A stretch of DNA of 64,000 bases from CAVUAF01 sp963739375. GTDB taxonomy: Bacteria > Acidobacteriota > Terriglobia > Terriglobales > Acidobacteriaceae. Below are positions 8,088 to 15,962 of the stretch, piece after piece. Position numbers and translations under genes: made by a program. Each line of letters begins with the position of its first letter. The first letter of the stretch is position 1. Location: assembly GCA_963739375.1 (NCBI GenBank), contig CAVUAF010000005.1, forward strand, positions 3,070 through 67,069, in the 5' to 3' direction. Under the pieces are notes generated by a model. It was not told where the DNA came from. It ran no database searches and was given only the letters and a program-made list of their open reading frames with translations.

Positions 8088-8744
8088 TTACGCGCCCTGC
8101 GCCTCGGCTAGAGAGAACTGAATACGAGCGCTGCAAACCGGGCAGCGCAGCGAATTTACACCGACGTGAGCGCTGTACACGGAATGGCATTTGAAGCAGG
8201 TCACTGGGAGGCCTAGAGGTCTTGCGGAGTGCGCATTCGCTGCCAAGAGCAGGGCAGCCAAGCCGACAACAACTGCGCCACCGACCTCCCCGAGCGCCGC
8301 CCCGATCCCTGCGCCTGCCAGACCGGCCTTGAGGACGTGAGAGTCATCATACGAAACGACGATCTGCCGCAGATATGCGAGCCATTGATCGTCATAATGA
8401 AAGGCGACGTAATGACGCAGGTGCGGGATCACTACAGACAACCGAGCCGAATCCTCGAATGCTTCCAAGACCCATACGTCCTTGTTGGTAGCAGCGGCAT
8501 TCCCTGACTCCCAAACAATCCAATCCCGCGTATGCCGTAATGCCTCTGCGTGCGGCCCGAGCACAACCATGATGGCGTTTGAGGCGGCGATGTCCGCGAT
8601 TATCTGAGCAGCAGTTCTGCGCCCACTAACGATGGCCTCTATCTCTTCGTATCTGGCTTGAACGTTGCTGGACGCGAATGCTTTGTTTAGAAACGCCAGC
8701 GGCTTGGTATCTTTGGCGCTATGGGAAATGAAGATTTGTGCCAT
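8088..8744 (-). CDS. TIR-domain protein with transmembrane hairpin and C-terminal zinc ribbon
   Basis: 218 residues. The N-terminal TIR-like domain begins MAQIFISHSAKD, has the middle strand SNAIMVVLGPHAEAL, and the motif RDWIVWESGNAAA, whose Glu79 is in the position of the catalytic Glu of NAD-consuming TIR enzymes. A Gly/Ala-rich hydrophobic stretch at about 140-170 is a membrane hairpin. The C-terminus is a zinc ribbon, CFKC at 183-186 and CPVC at 201-204. The start is the ATG at 8744: AGAGG lies seven bases upstream, inside the right repeat, and extending upstream only adds repeat-encoded residues. It is the first gene of the island operon. TIR domains in bacterial immunity degrade NAD or make signal nucleotides; that activity here is inference. 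Confidence 0.75.
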   Translation of the reverse strand: MAQIFISHSAKDTKPLAFLNKAFASSNVQARYEEIEAIVSGRRTAAQIIADIAASNAIMVVLGPHAEALRHTRDWIVWESGNAAATNKDVWVLEAFEDSARLSVVIPHLRHYVAFHYDDQWLAYLRQIVVSYDDSHVLKAGLAGAGIGAALGEVGGAVVVGLAALLLAANAHSARPLGLPVTCFKCHSVYSAHVGVNSLRCPVCSARIQFSLAEAQGA

Positions 8745-8749
8745 TGAAA

Positions 8750-8797
8750 GACCTCTACCACTCATGGAAGCTCGGGAAGGGAATGGCGGGGACGACG
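8750..8797. repeat. right att-like direct repeat overlapping tRNA-Asp 3' end
   Basis: Partner of 6649-6696. Positions 8784-8797 are the 3' terminal 14 bases of tRNA-Asp; positions 8750-8783 are just downstream of the tRNA and contain the ribosome-binding site (AGAGG, read leftward, 8752-8756) of the TIR gene. The element therefore uses its attachment site as the leader of its first gene. Confidence 0.75.
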
Positions 8798-8860
8798 GGA
8801 CTCGAACCCGCGGCCTCTGCCGTGACAGGGCAGCGTTCTAACCAACTGAACTACGTCCCC
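8784..8860 (-). tRNA. tRNA-Asp(GTC), CCA encoded
   Basis: Read leftward, the gene starts GGGGACGTAGTTCAG and ends with acceptor strand CGTCCCC, discriminator G and encoded CCA. Acceptor pairing is perfect. The anticodon loop CTGTCAC is closed by the GCTGCC/GGCAGA-type stem, giving anticodon GTC. T-loop TTCGAGT. It lies 42 bp downstream of tRNA-Val in the same direction, and its 3' end is the integration site of the neighbouring island. Confidence 0.97.
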
Positions 8861-8902
8861 GACTTTGCCGTCGGACTTCCTGTGCCGCCGCCAGCGGCGC
8901 GA

Positions 8903-8979
8903 TGGTGGGCAGTGCAGGACTCGAACCTGCGACCTCCTGCTTGTAAGGCAGGCGCTCTAACCAGCTGAGCTAACCGCCC
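8903..8979 (-). tRNA. tRNA-Val(TAC), CCA encoded
   Basis: Read leftward, GGGCGGTTAGCTCAGCTGG opens the gene, the anticodon loop is CTTACAA (anticodon TAC), the T-loop TTCGAGT, and the acceptor 3' strand ACTGCCC is followed by A and encoded CCA. One G-T pair occurs in the acceptor stem. It is the promoter-proximal member of the tRNA-Val/tRNA-Asp pair. Confidence 0.97.
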
Positions 8980-9171
8980 CTCTCACCTCCGCCGCGCGCG
9001 CACCAACCCGCGCCGGCGGCGTCCGCCAACACCCGTTCCGCACATTGCGCCGGCTGGCTGACAGAGGTAAGCGGAGCTAGGAATTGGCTCCACCGCCAGT
9101 ATAGCGGCGGTGCGTAGCACGGTCAAACGCGCGCCCGCGCGCGCTGCGGGACATCCATTTCCGCGTCAGCG

Positions 9172-9999
9172 CTACTTCTTGGGCTTCGGCTGACGCGGAG
9201 CCAGTCCGAACAGGTGGTCGATGGGCCCGGCGCCGTGCCCTAGCGGTTCCGCCGCCGCGATCGCTCCCGTCACATAGTCTTTGGCGCGCCGCACCGCGTC
9301 TTCCAGCCCGCTCCCCAGCGCCAGGTGGCAGGCGAGGGAGGTGGCGAACGCGCAGCCCGTGCCGTGGCTCGCGCGCGTCTCCAGCTTCACTCCGGGAAAC
9401 TCCCGCACCTCGCGGGCGCCGCGCGCCTCGTAGCTCAGCAGATCGGTGGGAATCTCCAGGTGTCCGCCTTTGATCACCACCGCCCGGGCGCCCAACTGGT
9501 GCAGCCGCTCGGCCGCCGCCCGCGCCTCTTCCAGACTCCGGACCGGCAGGCCCGTCAGGGCAAACGCCTCGTCGAGGTTGGGCGTTACCACGGTGGCCAG
9601 GGGCAACAGGCCCAGCAGCTCGGGCACTCCGGCAGCCTCCAGCAGCGCCGCGCCGGAACTGGACCGCAAGACCGGATCCAGCACCACCGGGCACCGGGTA
9701 CCCGCCACCCGGGCCTCCAGGAACCCGCCCACGGCCTCGGCGACCCCCTTGGAGCCCAGCATCCCAATCTTGACCGCGGCTATTACCAGGTCGCTGGCCA
9801 GCTCCTCCAGCGTCGCCCGCACCAGCTCTGGCTCCACCGCCGCCACCCGCCGTACCCCGGCGGTGGACTGGACGGTCAGGGCGGTAATGCAGGCCACGCC
9901 GTAGCAGCCGTGGGCGGCCGCCGTCTTGATGTCGGCCGTCACCCCGGCCCCTGACGAGGGGTCAAACCCGGCGATGCTGAGCACGACCGGCTGGGCCAT
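9172..9999 (-). CDS. thiD: hydroxymethylpyrimidine/phosphomethylpyrimidine kinase
   Basis: 275 residues of the ribokinase-fold ThiD family, which phosphorylates HMP and HMP-phosphate in thiamin biosynthesis. Landmarks: LSIAGFDPSSGAGVTADIKT at the start, GMLGSKGVAEAV, VVLDPVLRSSSG (substrate region), TPNLDEAFALTG, VIKGGH and the ATP/catalytic motif SHGTGCAFATSLACHLALG with its catalytic Cys. A Lys-rich end (PRQPKPKK) is unremarkable. The length is normal. No TPP riboswitch-like sequence was seen upstream, and no other thi genes are adjacent. Confidence 0.95.
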   Translation of the reverse strand: MAQPVVLSIAGFDPSSGAGVTADIKTAAAHGCYGVACITALTVQSTAGVRRVAAVEPELVRATLEELASDLVIAAVKIGMLGSKGVAEAVGGFLEARVAGTRCPVVLDPVLRSSSGAALLEAAGVPELLGLLPLATVVTPNLDEAFALTGLPVRSLEEARAAAERLHQLGARAVVIKGGHLEIPTDLLSYEARGAREVREFPGVKLETRASHGTGCAFATSLACHLALGSGLEDAVRRAKDYVTGAIAAAEPLGHGAGPIDHLFGLAPRQPKPKK

Positions 10000-10234
10000 A
10001 AACGCACTCTACCGGAGCCGCCCGCCGGCGGGAAGCCCCCGAAACCGCAGGGGGATCGGGGCCGGTCGCGGCCCCCCAGAGCCGCCCGTCCGGGTACTGC
10101 ACCGTCCTTGGTGCAGGGTCATTCTGGACATCCGCGTCCATTATCGGCAGCCGCTTCCGCCTCGCTGCCCGCCGGCCATCTCGGAGATCTCCGTATGTAA
10201 CTGATTCAACAGGACTTTAATTCATTTTCGGAGG
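10000..10234. other. intergenic region between thiD and rlpA
   Basis: The divergent promoter region of thiD (minus) and rlpA (plus). The thiD side is GC-rich with no recognisable riboswitch; the rlpA side becomes AT-rich from about 10195 and leads into the promoter listed separately. No gene seen. Confidence 0.5.
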
Positions 10235-10263
10235 TTGACCTACGCCCCCTGTTTCCATACAAT
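10235..10263 (+). promoter_or_regulatory. sigma-70-type promoter of rlpA
   Basis: TTGACC at 10235-10240 and TACAAT at 10258-10263, separated by exactly 17 bp, about 47 bp before the rlpA start. This is the best consensus-like housekeeping promoter in the window. Confidence 0.7.
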
Positions 10264-10309
10264 TAGAGGATTCCAATGGGGGAGGGACTTTGCCACTACG
10301 AGGTGTTGA

Positions 10310-10765
10310 ATGAAGCGAGTACTGGCGCACGTCCTGGCTACCGGGTTTCTGGTCGCCAGCATGGGTGCAGCACCCGTCAAGAAGAGCAATCTGGGCCCCT
10401 CGCAAGCTGCCAATGCCATTCCCAAGCCTTACCAGGTAGGCCGGGCCTCCTGGTACGGTAAACCGTTCGCTGGACGCAGTACGGCCAGCGGCGAGACCTT
10501 TGACATGTACCTCTTAACGGCCGCCCACCGTACGCTCCCCATGGGAACGCAGGTGAAGGTCACCAACCTGGCCAATGGCCGCTCCCTCATCGTCCGCATC
10601 AACGATCGCGGCCCGATGATTACGGGGCGCATCATTGACCTTTCCTACGCCGCCGCCCGCGTGCTCCTGCTCAGCCAGCCCGGGATCGGCAAGGTGCGGC
10701 TGGACCTGGTTCCTGCCGCCCGCGAGGTCGCGCTCCTCAGCGACTCGTCCGCAACCGGCGAGTAG
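10310..10765 (+). CDS. rlpA: RlpA-like double-psi beta-barrel septal protein
   Basis: 151 residues: a signal peptide (MKRVLAHVLATGFLVASMGAA, no lipobox Cys) and one double-psi beta-barrel. Conserved positions are GRASWYGKPFAGRSTASGE, AHRTLPMGTQVKVTN, NGRSLIVRINDRGP and IIDLSYAAARVL. RlpA proteins are septal-ring lytic transglycosylases acting on naked glycan strands; short versions without a SPOR domain are common outside the Gammaproteobacteria, and this one also lacks SPOR. GAGG lies 8 bases before the ATG, and a strong promoter lies upstream. Confidence 0.88.
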   Translation: MKRVLAHVLATGFLVASMGAAPVKKSNLGPSQAANAIPKPYQVGRASWYGKPFAGRSTASGETFDMYLLTAAHRTLPMGTQVKVTNLANGRSLIVRINDRGPMITGRIIDLSYAAARVLLLSQPGIGKVRLDLVPAAREVALLSDSSATGE

Positions 10766-10815
10766 CCGCTTTACCCGAGTGGTACTGTAGAGGCGGGGAG
10801 ATTCCTCGTCTCTAC

Positions 10816-11538
10816 ATGACCGCCGCGGACCGCCTGATCGTCGCCCTCGACTTTGCCACTGCCGCCGAGGCGCGAGGCCTCGTCACGCGCCTCAGCGACA
10901 TCGTCTCGACCTACAAGGTAGGGAAGCAGCTCTTCACCGCCGAGGGCCCTGCCGTGGTGCGTGAACTCCGCGCCGCCGGAAAGCAGGTCTTCCTCGACCT
11001 CAAGTTCCACGACATTCCCAACACCGTCGCCTCCGCCGTGCGCTCGGCCGCGGCGCTCGACGTCAAGATGCTGAACGTGCACGCCGCCGGCGGCCGCGCC
11101 ATGCTGCAAGCCGCCGCGGAGGCGGCGGCCGCGTGCCCGCGCCCGCCGCTCCTGCTCGCCGTGACCGTCCTCACCAGCCTCGACGACGCCGCGCTCCAGG
11201 AGACCGGCGTCGCCAGCCGCGTGCTGGAGCAGGTGCTGCGTCTCGCCACCCTGGCCCGCGACGCTGGTTGCGGCGGCGTGGTTGCCTCAGCGCGCGAGGC
11301 CGCCGCCATCCGCCGCGAGCTGGGCCCGGACTTCACGATTGTCGCGCTGGGCATCCGTCCTGCGGGCGCCGCCATCGGCGACCAGGCCCGTTCGGTCACT
11401 CCGGCCGCGGCCATCGCTGCCGGCGCCGACTACCTCGGTGTCGGCCGCCCCATCATCGCCGCCCCCGACCCTGTGGCGGCCGCCCGGTCAATCCTCGCCG
11501 AAATCGAGGCTGCCACCAACGCGGCGCCGGCGCGCTGA
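10816..11538 (+). CDS. pyrF: orotidine-5'-phosphate decarboxylase
   Basis: 240 residues. Converts OMP to UMP, the last step of pyrimidine synthesis. The start DRLIVALDFAT holds the first catalytic Asp, and FLDLKFHDIPNT is the signature motif with the Asp-Lys-x-x-Asp catalytic array. GIRPAGAAIGDQARSVTP and YLGVGRPIIAAPDP form the phosphate-binding end. The sequence VALDFA...DLKFHDIP places it in the group-1 (E. coli/B. subtilis-like) PyrF set. The gene ends one base before the convergent hydrolase gene. Confidence 0.96.
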   Translation: MTAADRLIVALDFATAAEARGLVTRLSDIVSTYKVGKQLFTAEGPAVVRELRAAGKQVFLDLKFHDIPNTVASAVRSAAALDVKMLNVHAAGGRAMLQAAAEAAAACPRPPLLLAVTVLTSLDDAALQETGVASRVLEQVLRLATLARDAGCGGVVASAREAAAIRRELGPDFTIVALGIRPAGAAIGDQARSVTPAAAIAAGADYLGVGRPIIAAPDPVAAARSILAEIEAATNAAPAR

Positions 11539-13488
11539 TCAGCGCTTCACCACCGTGATCGTTACCTGCGACGGATACTCCCGCGAGTGATGCACCGCGT
11601 TGTGCGCCACCACGCCGGTTTCCTCGTCGTAGTTGCTGCCGCCGGTGTTCAGGTTGCGGTCGAAGCGCGGGAAGTTGCTGCTGGAAACCTCCAGGCGGAT
11701 GCGGTGCCCGGCGGGAAAGTAGTTGCTCGTGGTCATCGGTTGCAGCGTGACCTTGTAGACCTTGCCCGCCTCCAGCCACGCCACCGGCTGGTCGTAGCCG
11801 TTGCGATACCGCAGCCGCTGGATGGTCTCATCCAGGTTGTAGGCGGGACCGTCGGGATAGACGTCGATGAGCTTGACGGTAAAGTCCGTGTCCTTGGCGT
11901 CCGACGAGACGTAGAGCGTCGCCTCGATCGGCCCGCTCACCTCCAGCGCTTCCGCCAACGGCTCGGTGGTGTAGACCAGAATGTCGGGCCGCTCCTCCAT
12001 CTTGCGCTGGTCGAAAGCGCCGCCGGTCACGGCGTTCCCGGTGCAGCAGACGTTCCCGCCGTACGACGGCACCGGGTTCATCGGATCGTAGGTAAAGCTG
12101 TCGGGAGCGTCCGTGGCCGGCGCTGTCGTGCCCAGCGCGCCATCCCCCGTCAGCGTGTTCGCTTTGCCGCCACTCGCCAGGTAGAAGGTTATGGGCTGCG
12201 CGCCCTGCGGCGGCCAGGTCTCCGACGACTGCCACTTGTTCAGCCCCATGGTGTAGTACTGCACCTTCGGGGTCGCGTGCAGGATGTGGTTCTCCTCGCC
12301 TTTCAGGAAGTAATCGAACCAGCCGTAGGTGAGGGAATCGTAGTTGAGGCGCGCGTCGCCCACGCTGCGCTCGCCGACCACCGTGTTCTCGGTGGCGCGC
12401 TTGTAGGAGCAGTGCAGCGTCGGGGCAATGACGGCGTACTGCTCGTCCGCGATCTCCGGCTTGGCGGTGTGCCGGACGTAGTTGTAGGCCGCCAGGTTCG
12501 GCCCCACCGACACGTCGTACCACGACATGAACCACAGTCCGGGCACGTTGATCGGCATGTCGTCGTGCCACAGCCCGCCCTTGTACCAGGCGGGATCGTT
12601 GGGCGTGCGCCGGATCATGGCCCCCCCGGTCGGCACCGGCATGGCATCGGCAAAAATGCCGTGCGGCCCGTCCACCGCCTTGATGATGTCCTGCTCCGGC
12701 AGGTGGCGCAGCGCCTGCGCCCAGTCCACCGGCGGGAGCTGCTGGGCCAGGTCGAATTCCGTCGAGACGCGCACCAGGTCTTCCTGCGAGGTGCTGGGCG
12801 GGAGCATGGGCCGCACCTGGTTCTGCTCGCCATAGAGCCAGGCGATAAACAGCATCTGCACCGCGCCGCCGCGGAACCAGTTCCCCTGCTCGTAGTACGG
12901 CTTCACCCGCCCCACGCCGGCGCCGAAGCCCTGCGGGATGATGGTCGCCAGTCCGGGAGGCGCCGTGGCTGCCACCCCCATCTGCCACTCGGCTGTCGAC
13001 GAGCACCCGATCAGCCCTACCTTGCCGTTCGACCACGGTTGCGACGACATCCACTTGATGGCGTCGTAGCCATCGGTGCGCGGCGGCCCCAGAATGTCGT
13101 AGTTCCCCTCGCTGAAGAAGTGCCCGCGCTCGTTCATCTCCACGTAGGCGTAGCCGCGCTTCACCGCGTCGAGCTCCGTGCTCAGGTCGCGCGGCACCCC
13201 GTTGCGCACGTCCCACCAGTTGAAGTTGTACGGGGTGCGGACGAAGATGATGGGATACTTTTTCGACGTGTCCTTCGGCCGGTAAACGTCGGCCTGCATA
13301 CGCTTGCCGTCGCGCATCGGCACCATCAGCTTGCGCTCGATGACGGCGATCCGCTCCAGCTCTTTCTCGATCGGGCTGCGCCGCGCGGCTTGCTCAGGCG
13401 TCAGCTCGCGCCGCGGCTGCGCGGCGATGCAGGGAACGAGGATGGTGGCGGCGATGAGTACGGCCAGGACACGACCGACCTTTTGCAT
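11539..13488 (-). CDS. secreted CocE/NonD-family acyl hydrolase
   Basis: 649 residues from MQKVGRVLAVLIAATILVP, a signal peptide ending around CIAAQP. The extra upstream frame has no signal and is ignored. The alpha/beta-hydrolase part begins VPMRDGKRMQADVYRP with a hydrophobic oxyanion strand, and the nucleophile region reads GLIGCSSTAEWQ. The usual G-x-S-Y-x-G elbow is therefore altered (G-C-S-S-T-A), although the serine is present. The Asp/His region and the C-terminal jelly-roll domain (EVSGPIEATLYVSSDAKDTD to FPRFDRNLNTGG) are typical of X-Pro dipeptidyl-peptidase/cocaine-esterase-like proteins. Substrate unknown. Confidence 0.85.
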   Translation of the reverse strand: MQKVGRVLAVLIAATILVPCIAAQPRRELTPEQAARRSPIEKELERIAVIERKLMVPMRDGKRMQADVYRPKDTSKKYPIIFVRTPYNFNWWDVRNGVPRDLSTELDAVKRGYAYVEMNERGHFFSEGNYDILGPPRTDGYDAIKWMSSQPWSNGKVGLIGCSSTAEWQMGVAATAPPGLATIIPQGFGAGVGRVKPYYEQGNWFRGGAVQMLFIAWLYGEQNQVRPMLPPSTSQEDLVRVSTEFDLAQQLPPVDWAQALRHLPEQDIIKAVDGPHGIFADAMPVPTGGAMIRRTPNDPAWYKGGLWHDDMPINVPGLWFMSWYDVSVGPNLAAYNYVRHTAKPEIADEQYAVIAPTLHCSYKRATENTVVGERSVGDARLNYDSLTYGWFDYFLKGEENHILHATPKVQYYTMGLNKWQSSETWPPQGAQPITFYLASGGKANTLTGDGALGTTAPATDAPDSFTYDPMNPVPSYGGNVCCTGNAVTGGAFDQRKMEERPDILVYTTEPLAEALEVSGPIEATLYVSSDAKDTDFTVKLIDVYPDGPAYNLDETIQRLRYRNGYDQPVAWLEAGKVYKVTLQPMTTSNYFPAGHRIRLEVSSSNFPRFDRNLNTGGSNYDEETGVVAHNAVHHSREYPSQVTITVVKR

Positions 13489-13676
13489 GTCTTTGCCCCC
13501 GGAGAGATGCGGAAGTGTACACGACGCAGAACTCACCGCGCACGGCACGCATGGGGTCATCCTGAGCGCAGCGAAGGATCCCCGCTCTGCATGGCATCAC
13601 TGACTTCACGTTGAAAAAGGTGTAGGAAGCCTCTGTAGCGACAGAGCACGACTCCGTCACTGCTCGGGAGTGCCCC

Positions 13677-15686
13677 ATGGACAAGCTACTCCTGCTTGTG
13701 GTGCTCACTATTTCCACTATCTCGGCCGCGCAGGCAGGGAATCCTGCCCCACAGGCAGCGCCGAGTCCTCCCCCTGCGAGGACCGCGGCGCAGCAGGACA
13801 CGTCGCCCCGGTGGACGTTGCTGGTAGATCCCGTGTGCCCGGTCAGCGCGTTTTACTCGAATGCCTTCCCGAACGAGACGAAGGAATTGCGGGTCATGTA
13901 CTTTCCCGCCTCGCGGCAAGCGAAGTTCAAGAACCCGCAGTCGCTCGTGCTGAACGCGGCTTTCAATGGTCCTCGGCAAAGCGCCGGCGCCAGCCTCGTT
14001 GCGCCCTTTGCGCGGAAGGACGACCACTGGGAAGCGATTGTGCCGCTGGCCGGCAAGCACGCGATGTACGCGATCTTCTCCGTCAAGGATGACCAGACCG
14101 GTGAAGTGGACAACTTCAACGGTACCTACTGGGACGTAGTGTTCTGCGACCCTTCGGGGCAGAAAGACATCAATGGCTTGCGCACTCAGGCCGAAAGCTA
14201 TACTGGAGCGCCTTGGCCGCTGAACATCCGCCGGCAGCAGAACTATGCCATGGCGGTCAATCTCCTTGAAATCGTGATGGCGAGCCATTCTTTTGCCGGC
14301 AATTCGGACATGCTTCTTGCCGACCTGTGGAGTTACCAGGCGCTGCGCGATGGTGGGAACGCGCCGGCGTGGGCCAAGGTCGCGGCCGAGATCGACCAAT
14401 ACATGGCGGCGCACCCTAACGACCGGCCGCGGCTCTATTCCGCCGCAGATTTTGCCATTCGCCATGAGAAGGACTTTGCTCCGGAATTTGTCGAGCGGCT
14501 GGCGAGCGGATGGGACGCGAAATACAACGACCCGGCCCACAGTCTGCGGGCCCGGCTCCTCTACAACCACGCCAACCGTGAACCCGACCCGAAGAAGCGC
14601 CTGGCCGCCTATGACGACGTCATCGTCCGATATCCTGGCGCTTTCGAGGCGATGTGGGCGGAACGGGCGAGGTTTTTCGCGTTGGTGGACCTGGGTGACA
14701 TAGCGGGCGCCGAGGCGGCATTGGGAAGGTGTCGGGAGGCGGCAAGCCGGCGCATAGGCTTCTTCCCAGGAGGCAATTACAACCTGTACCTGACCCTCGC
14801 CCGCCTCTACCTCGACAAGGGTGTCAAGTTTGAAGAGGCGCTAAAGCTCATCGATGGGGCGCAGGAGGCTCTGAAGGCCGATCCTGCCTACCGAGGCAAT
14901 ATCCCTCCGGAATACCTGCGCTTCACCGGGGCAGAATGCGCTGCTTTGCGGGCGCGCGCTTATGTCGGGTTGCGGAGGCCGGAGCTCGCGCTTCCGCAAG
15001 CCAAGGCGGCGCTGGAGGTGCAGAAAGGGGCGGAGAACTACCTGGTGCTGGCGCAGGCCCTCGCGGGCACGGGGGACAAGCAGAACGCGCTCGACAACTT
15101 CTTCGAGGCCGCGCTCCTGCCCTCGAACCACGACTTGGAATGCCGCGCCGAGCTGGAGCGCTTCTACCTCAAGCAACACTTGGGATCGCGCGGCCAGCTC
15201 GAAGCTGCCCTCGACAAGCGGCGGACCGCTCGCTTCGAAGCTGCGCATTATGTCCCGCAGCTGCTGGATCGGCCGGCGCCCCAGCTTCAGTTCGTCACCC
15301 TCAAGGACGAGAAAATCGATGCCGCGACGCTAGGTGGCAAGACCCTCATCGTCAACTTCTGGTCTCCGGGCTGAACGCTCTGCATCTCCGAGTTACGGGG
15401 ATTGCAGCGTTTGCAGGCGAGGCACCCGGAGTTGGTGGTGGTCGCGGTCAGCGTCACCGACGAGCGGGACAGCGTCGACAGGGTGCTCGGCCACCAGCAA
15501 CTGGAGTCGCTGCGCGTGGCCATCGCAAAGGATTGGCAAGGCCGGTTTGGTTTGTCCGAAGGGATCCCGCAAACCGTAGTGGTGGAACGTGGCCGGGTGC
15601 GGGTAGTGCACGTTTCCCAGATCACCGATCCCGTGGCCTACCTGGAAGCTGACTTGGCAGCCCTCCGCACGAGCGCCGCTCGGTAG
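13677..15686 (+). CDS. exported TPR/TlpA-like thiol oxidoreductase; candidate selenoprotein read through in-frame TGA
   Basis: Signal peptide (MDKLLLLVVLTISTISAAQA), an Ig-like N-terminal part, a TPR-rich middle and a C-terminal thioredoxin-fold (TlpA-type) domain. The TGA at 15372-15374 is codon 566 and falls exactly on the first cysteine of the active site: the frame reads NFWSPG-TGA-TLC, then ISELRGLQRLQARHPELVVV and on, without another stop, to SAAR at 15686. Thus the motif is U-x-x-C instead of C-x-x-C, and the domain after TGA is complete (VTDERDSVD, QGRFGLSEGIPQTVVVERG). A stable hairpin starts at the TGA (listed separately). GGGAG precedes the ATG at good spacing. The alternative is a TGC to TGA nonsense mutation. 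No selA/B/C/D lies in the window. Confidence 0.75.
15374..15411 (+). promoter_or_regulatory. bacterial SECIS-like hairpin after TGA codon 566
   Basis: Predicted by eye: 15374-15379 pairs with 15406-15411 (6 bp), a two-base bulge CT follows, 15382-15384 pairs with 15403-15405 (3 bp), there is a bulged T at 15402, 15385-15390 pairs with 15396-15401 (6 bp, one G-T), and the apical loop is AGTTA. The loop has G-T at positions 2-3, the dinucleotide needed for SelB in known bSECIS elements, and begins 16 bases after the TGA, inside the range described for bacterial SECIS hairpins. Confidence 0.65.
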
Positions 15687-15707
15687 AGAACTGGCGGGGG
15701 GGGTGCG

Positions 15708-15744
15708 AAATGACTCAATGGGTAAATGACTAAATGACTCAATG
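15708..15744. repeat. short phrase repeat (atgactcaatg / gtaaatgac units)
   Basis: aaatgactcaatg occurs twice with a related gtaaatgac unit between them, filling the gap between the selenoprotein gene and tRNA-Ser. One of many different short-phrase repeats in gaps of this window. Confidence 0.6.
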
Positions 15745-15747
15745 TTC

Positions 15748-15837
15748 TGGCGGAGAGGGAGGGATTCGAACCCCCGATACCCTTTCAGGTATGGCCGCTT
15801 TCGAGGCGGCTCGTTTCAACCACTCACGCACCTCTCC
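15748..15837 (-). tRNA. tRNA-Ser(CGA), CCA encoded
   Basis: A 90-nt class-II tRNA read leftward: GGAGAGGTGCGTGAGTGG start, anticodon loop CTCGAAA within a GCCGC/GCGGC-type stem (anticodon CGA), a long variable arm around ATACCTGAAAGGGTAT, T-loop TTCGAAT, acceptor end CCTCTCC, G, and encoded CCA. Confidence 0.97.
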
Positions 15838-15962
15838 GCGCCAAAACACAGGTGCGACCGGCAGGGCGCCGGTCGGTGGTTGCTACCGCATCATAACATC
15901 ACTCTGCCGTGGACGCGGGCGAGTCGCCCGCGTGCCTAAAGGGGTTCCGCTGCGTTATCGGG

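Larger units (their letters stand above)
6649..8797 (-). mobile_element. 2.1-kb tRNA-Asp island carrying a TIR/AlbA_2 gene pair (integrase-less)
   Basis: Two copies of a 48-bp sequence in the same orientation, at 6649-6696 and 8750-8797, match at 45 of 48 positions, with the last 24 bases identical. The right copy covers the 3' end of tRNA-Asp, including its CCA. Sequence between the copies is clearly more AT-rich than both flanks and holds only two genes, both on the minus strand. This is the signature of site-specific integration at a tRNA 3' end. No integrase, excisionase or transposase gene is inside, so the element would have to be mobilised in trans or is a trimmed remnant. The island genes run in the same direction as tRNA-Val and tRNA-Asp. 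Confidence 0.75.

Noticed and set aside
6732..8744. Restriction-modification or classical toxin-antitoxin reading of the island
   Set aside because: No methylase, restriction or antitoxin motif; domains are TIR and AlbA_2.
9922..10234. TPP riboswitch upstream of thiD
   Set aside because: No thi-box-like conserved words were found in the leader.
11587..13614. Open frame of about 675 codons on the plus strand opposite the CocE hydrolase gene
   Set aside because: His/Arg/Val-rich composition typical of antisense frames in GC-rich DNA; the minus-strand gene is clearly conserved.
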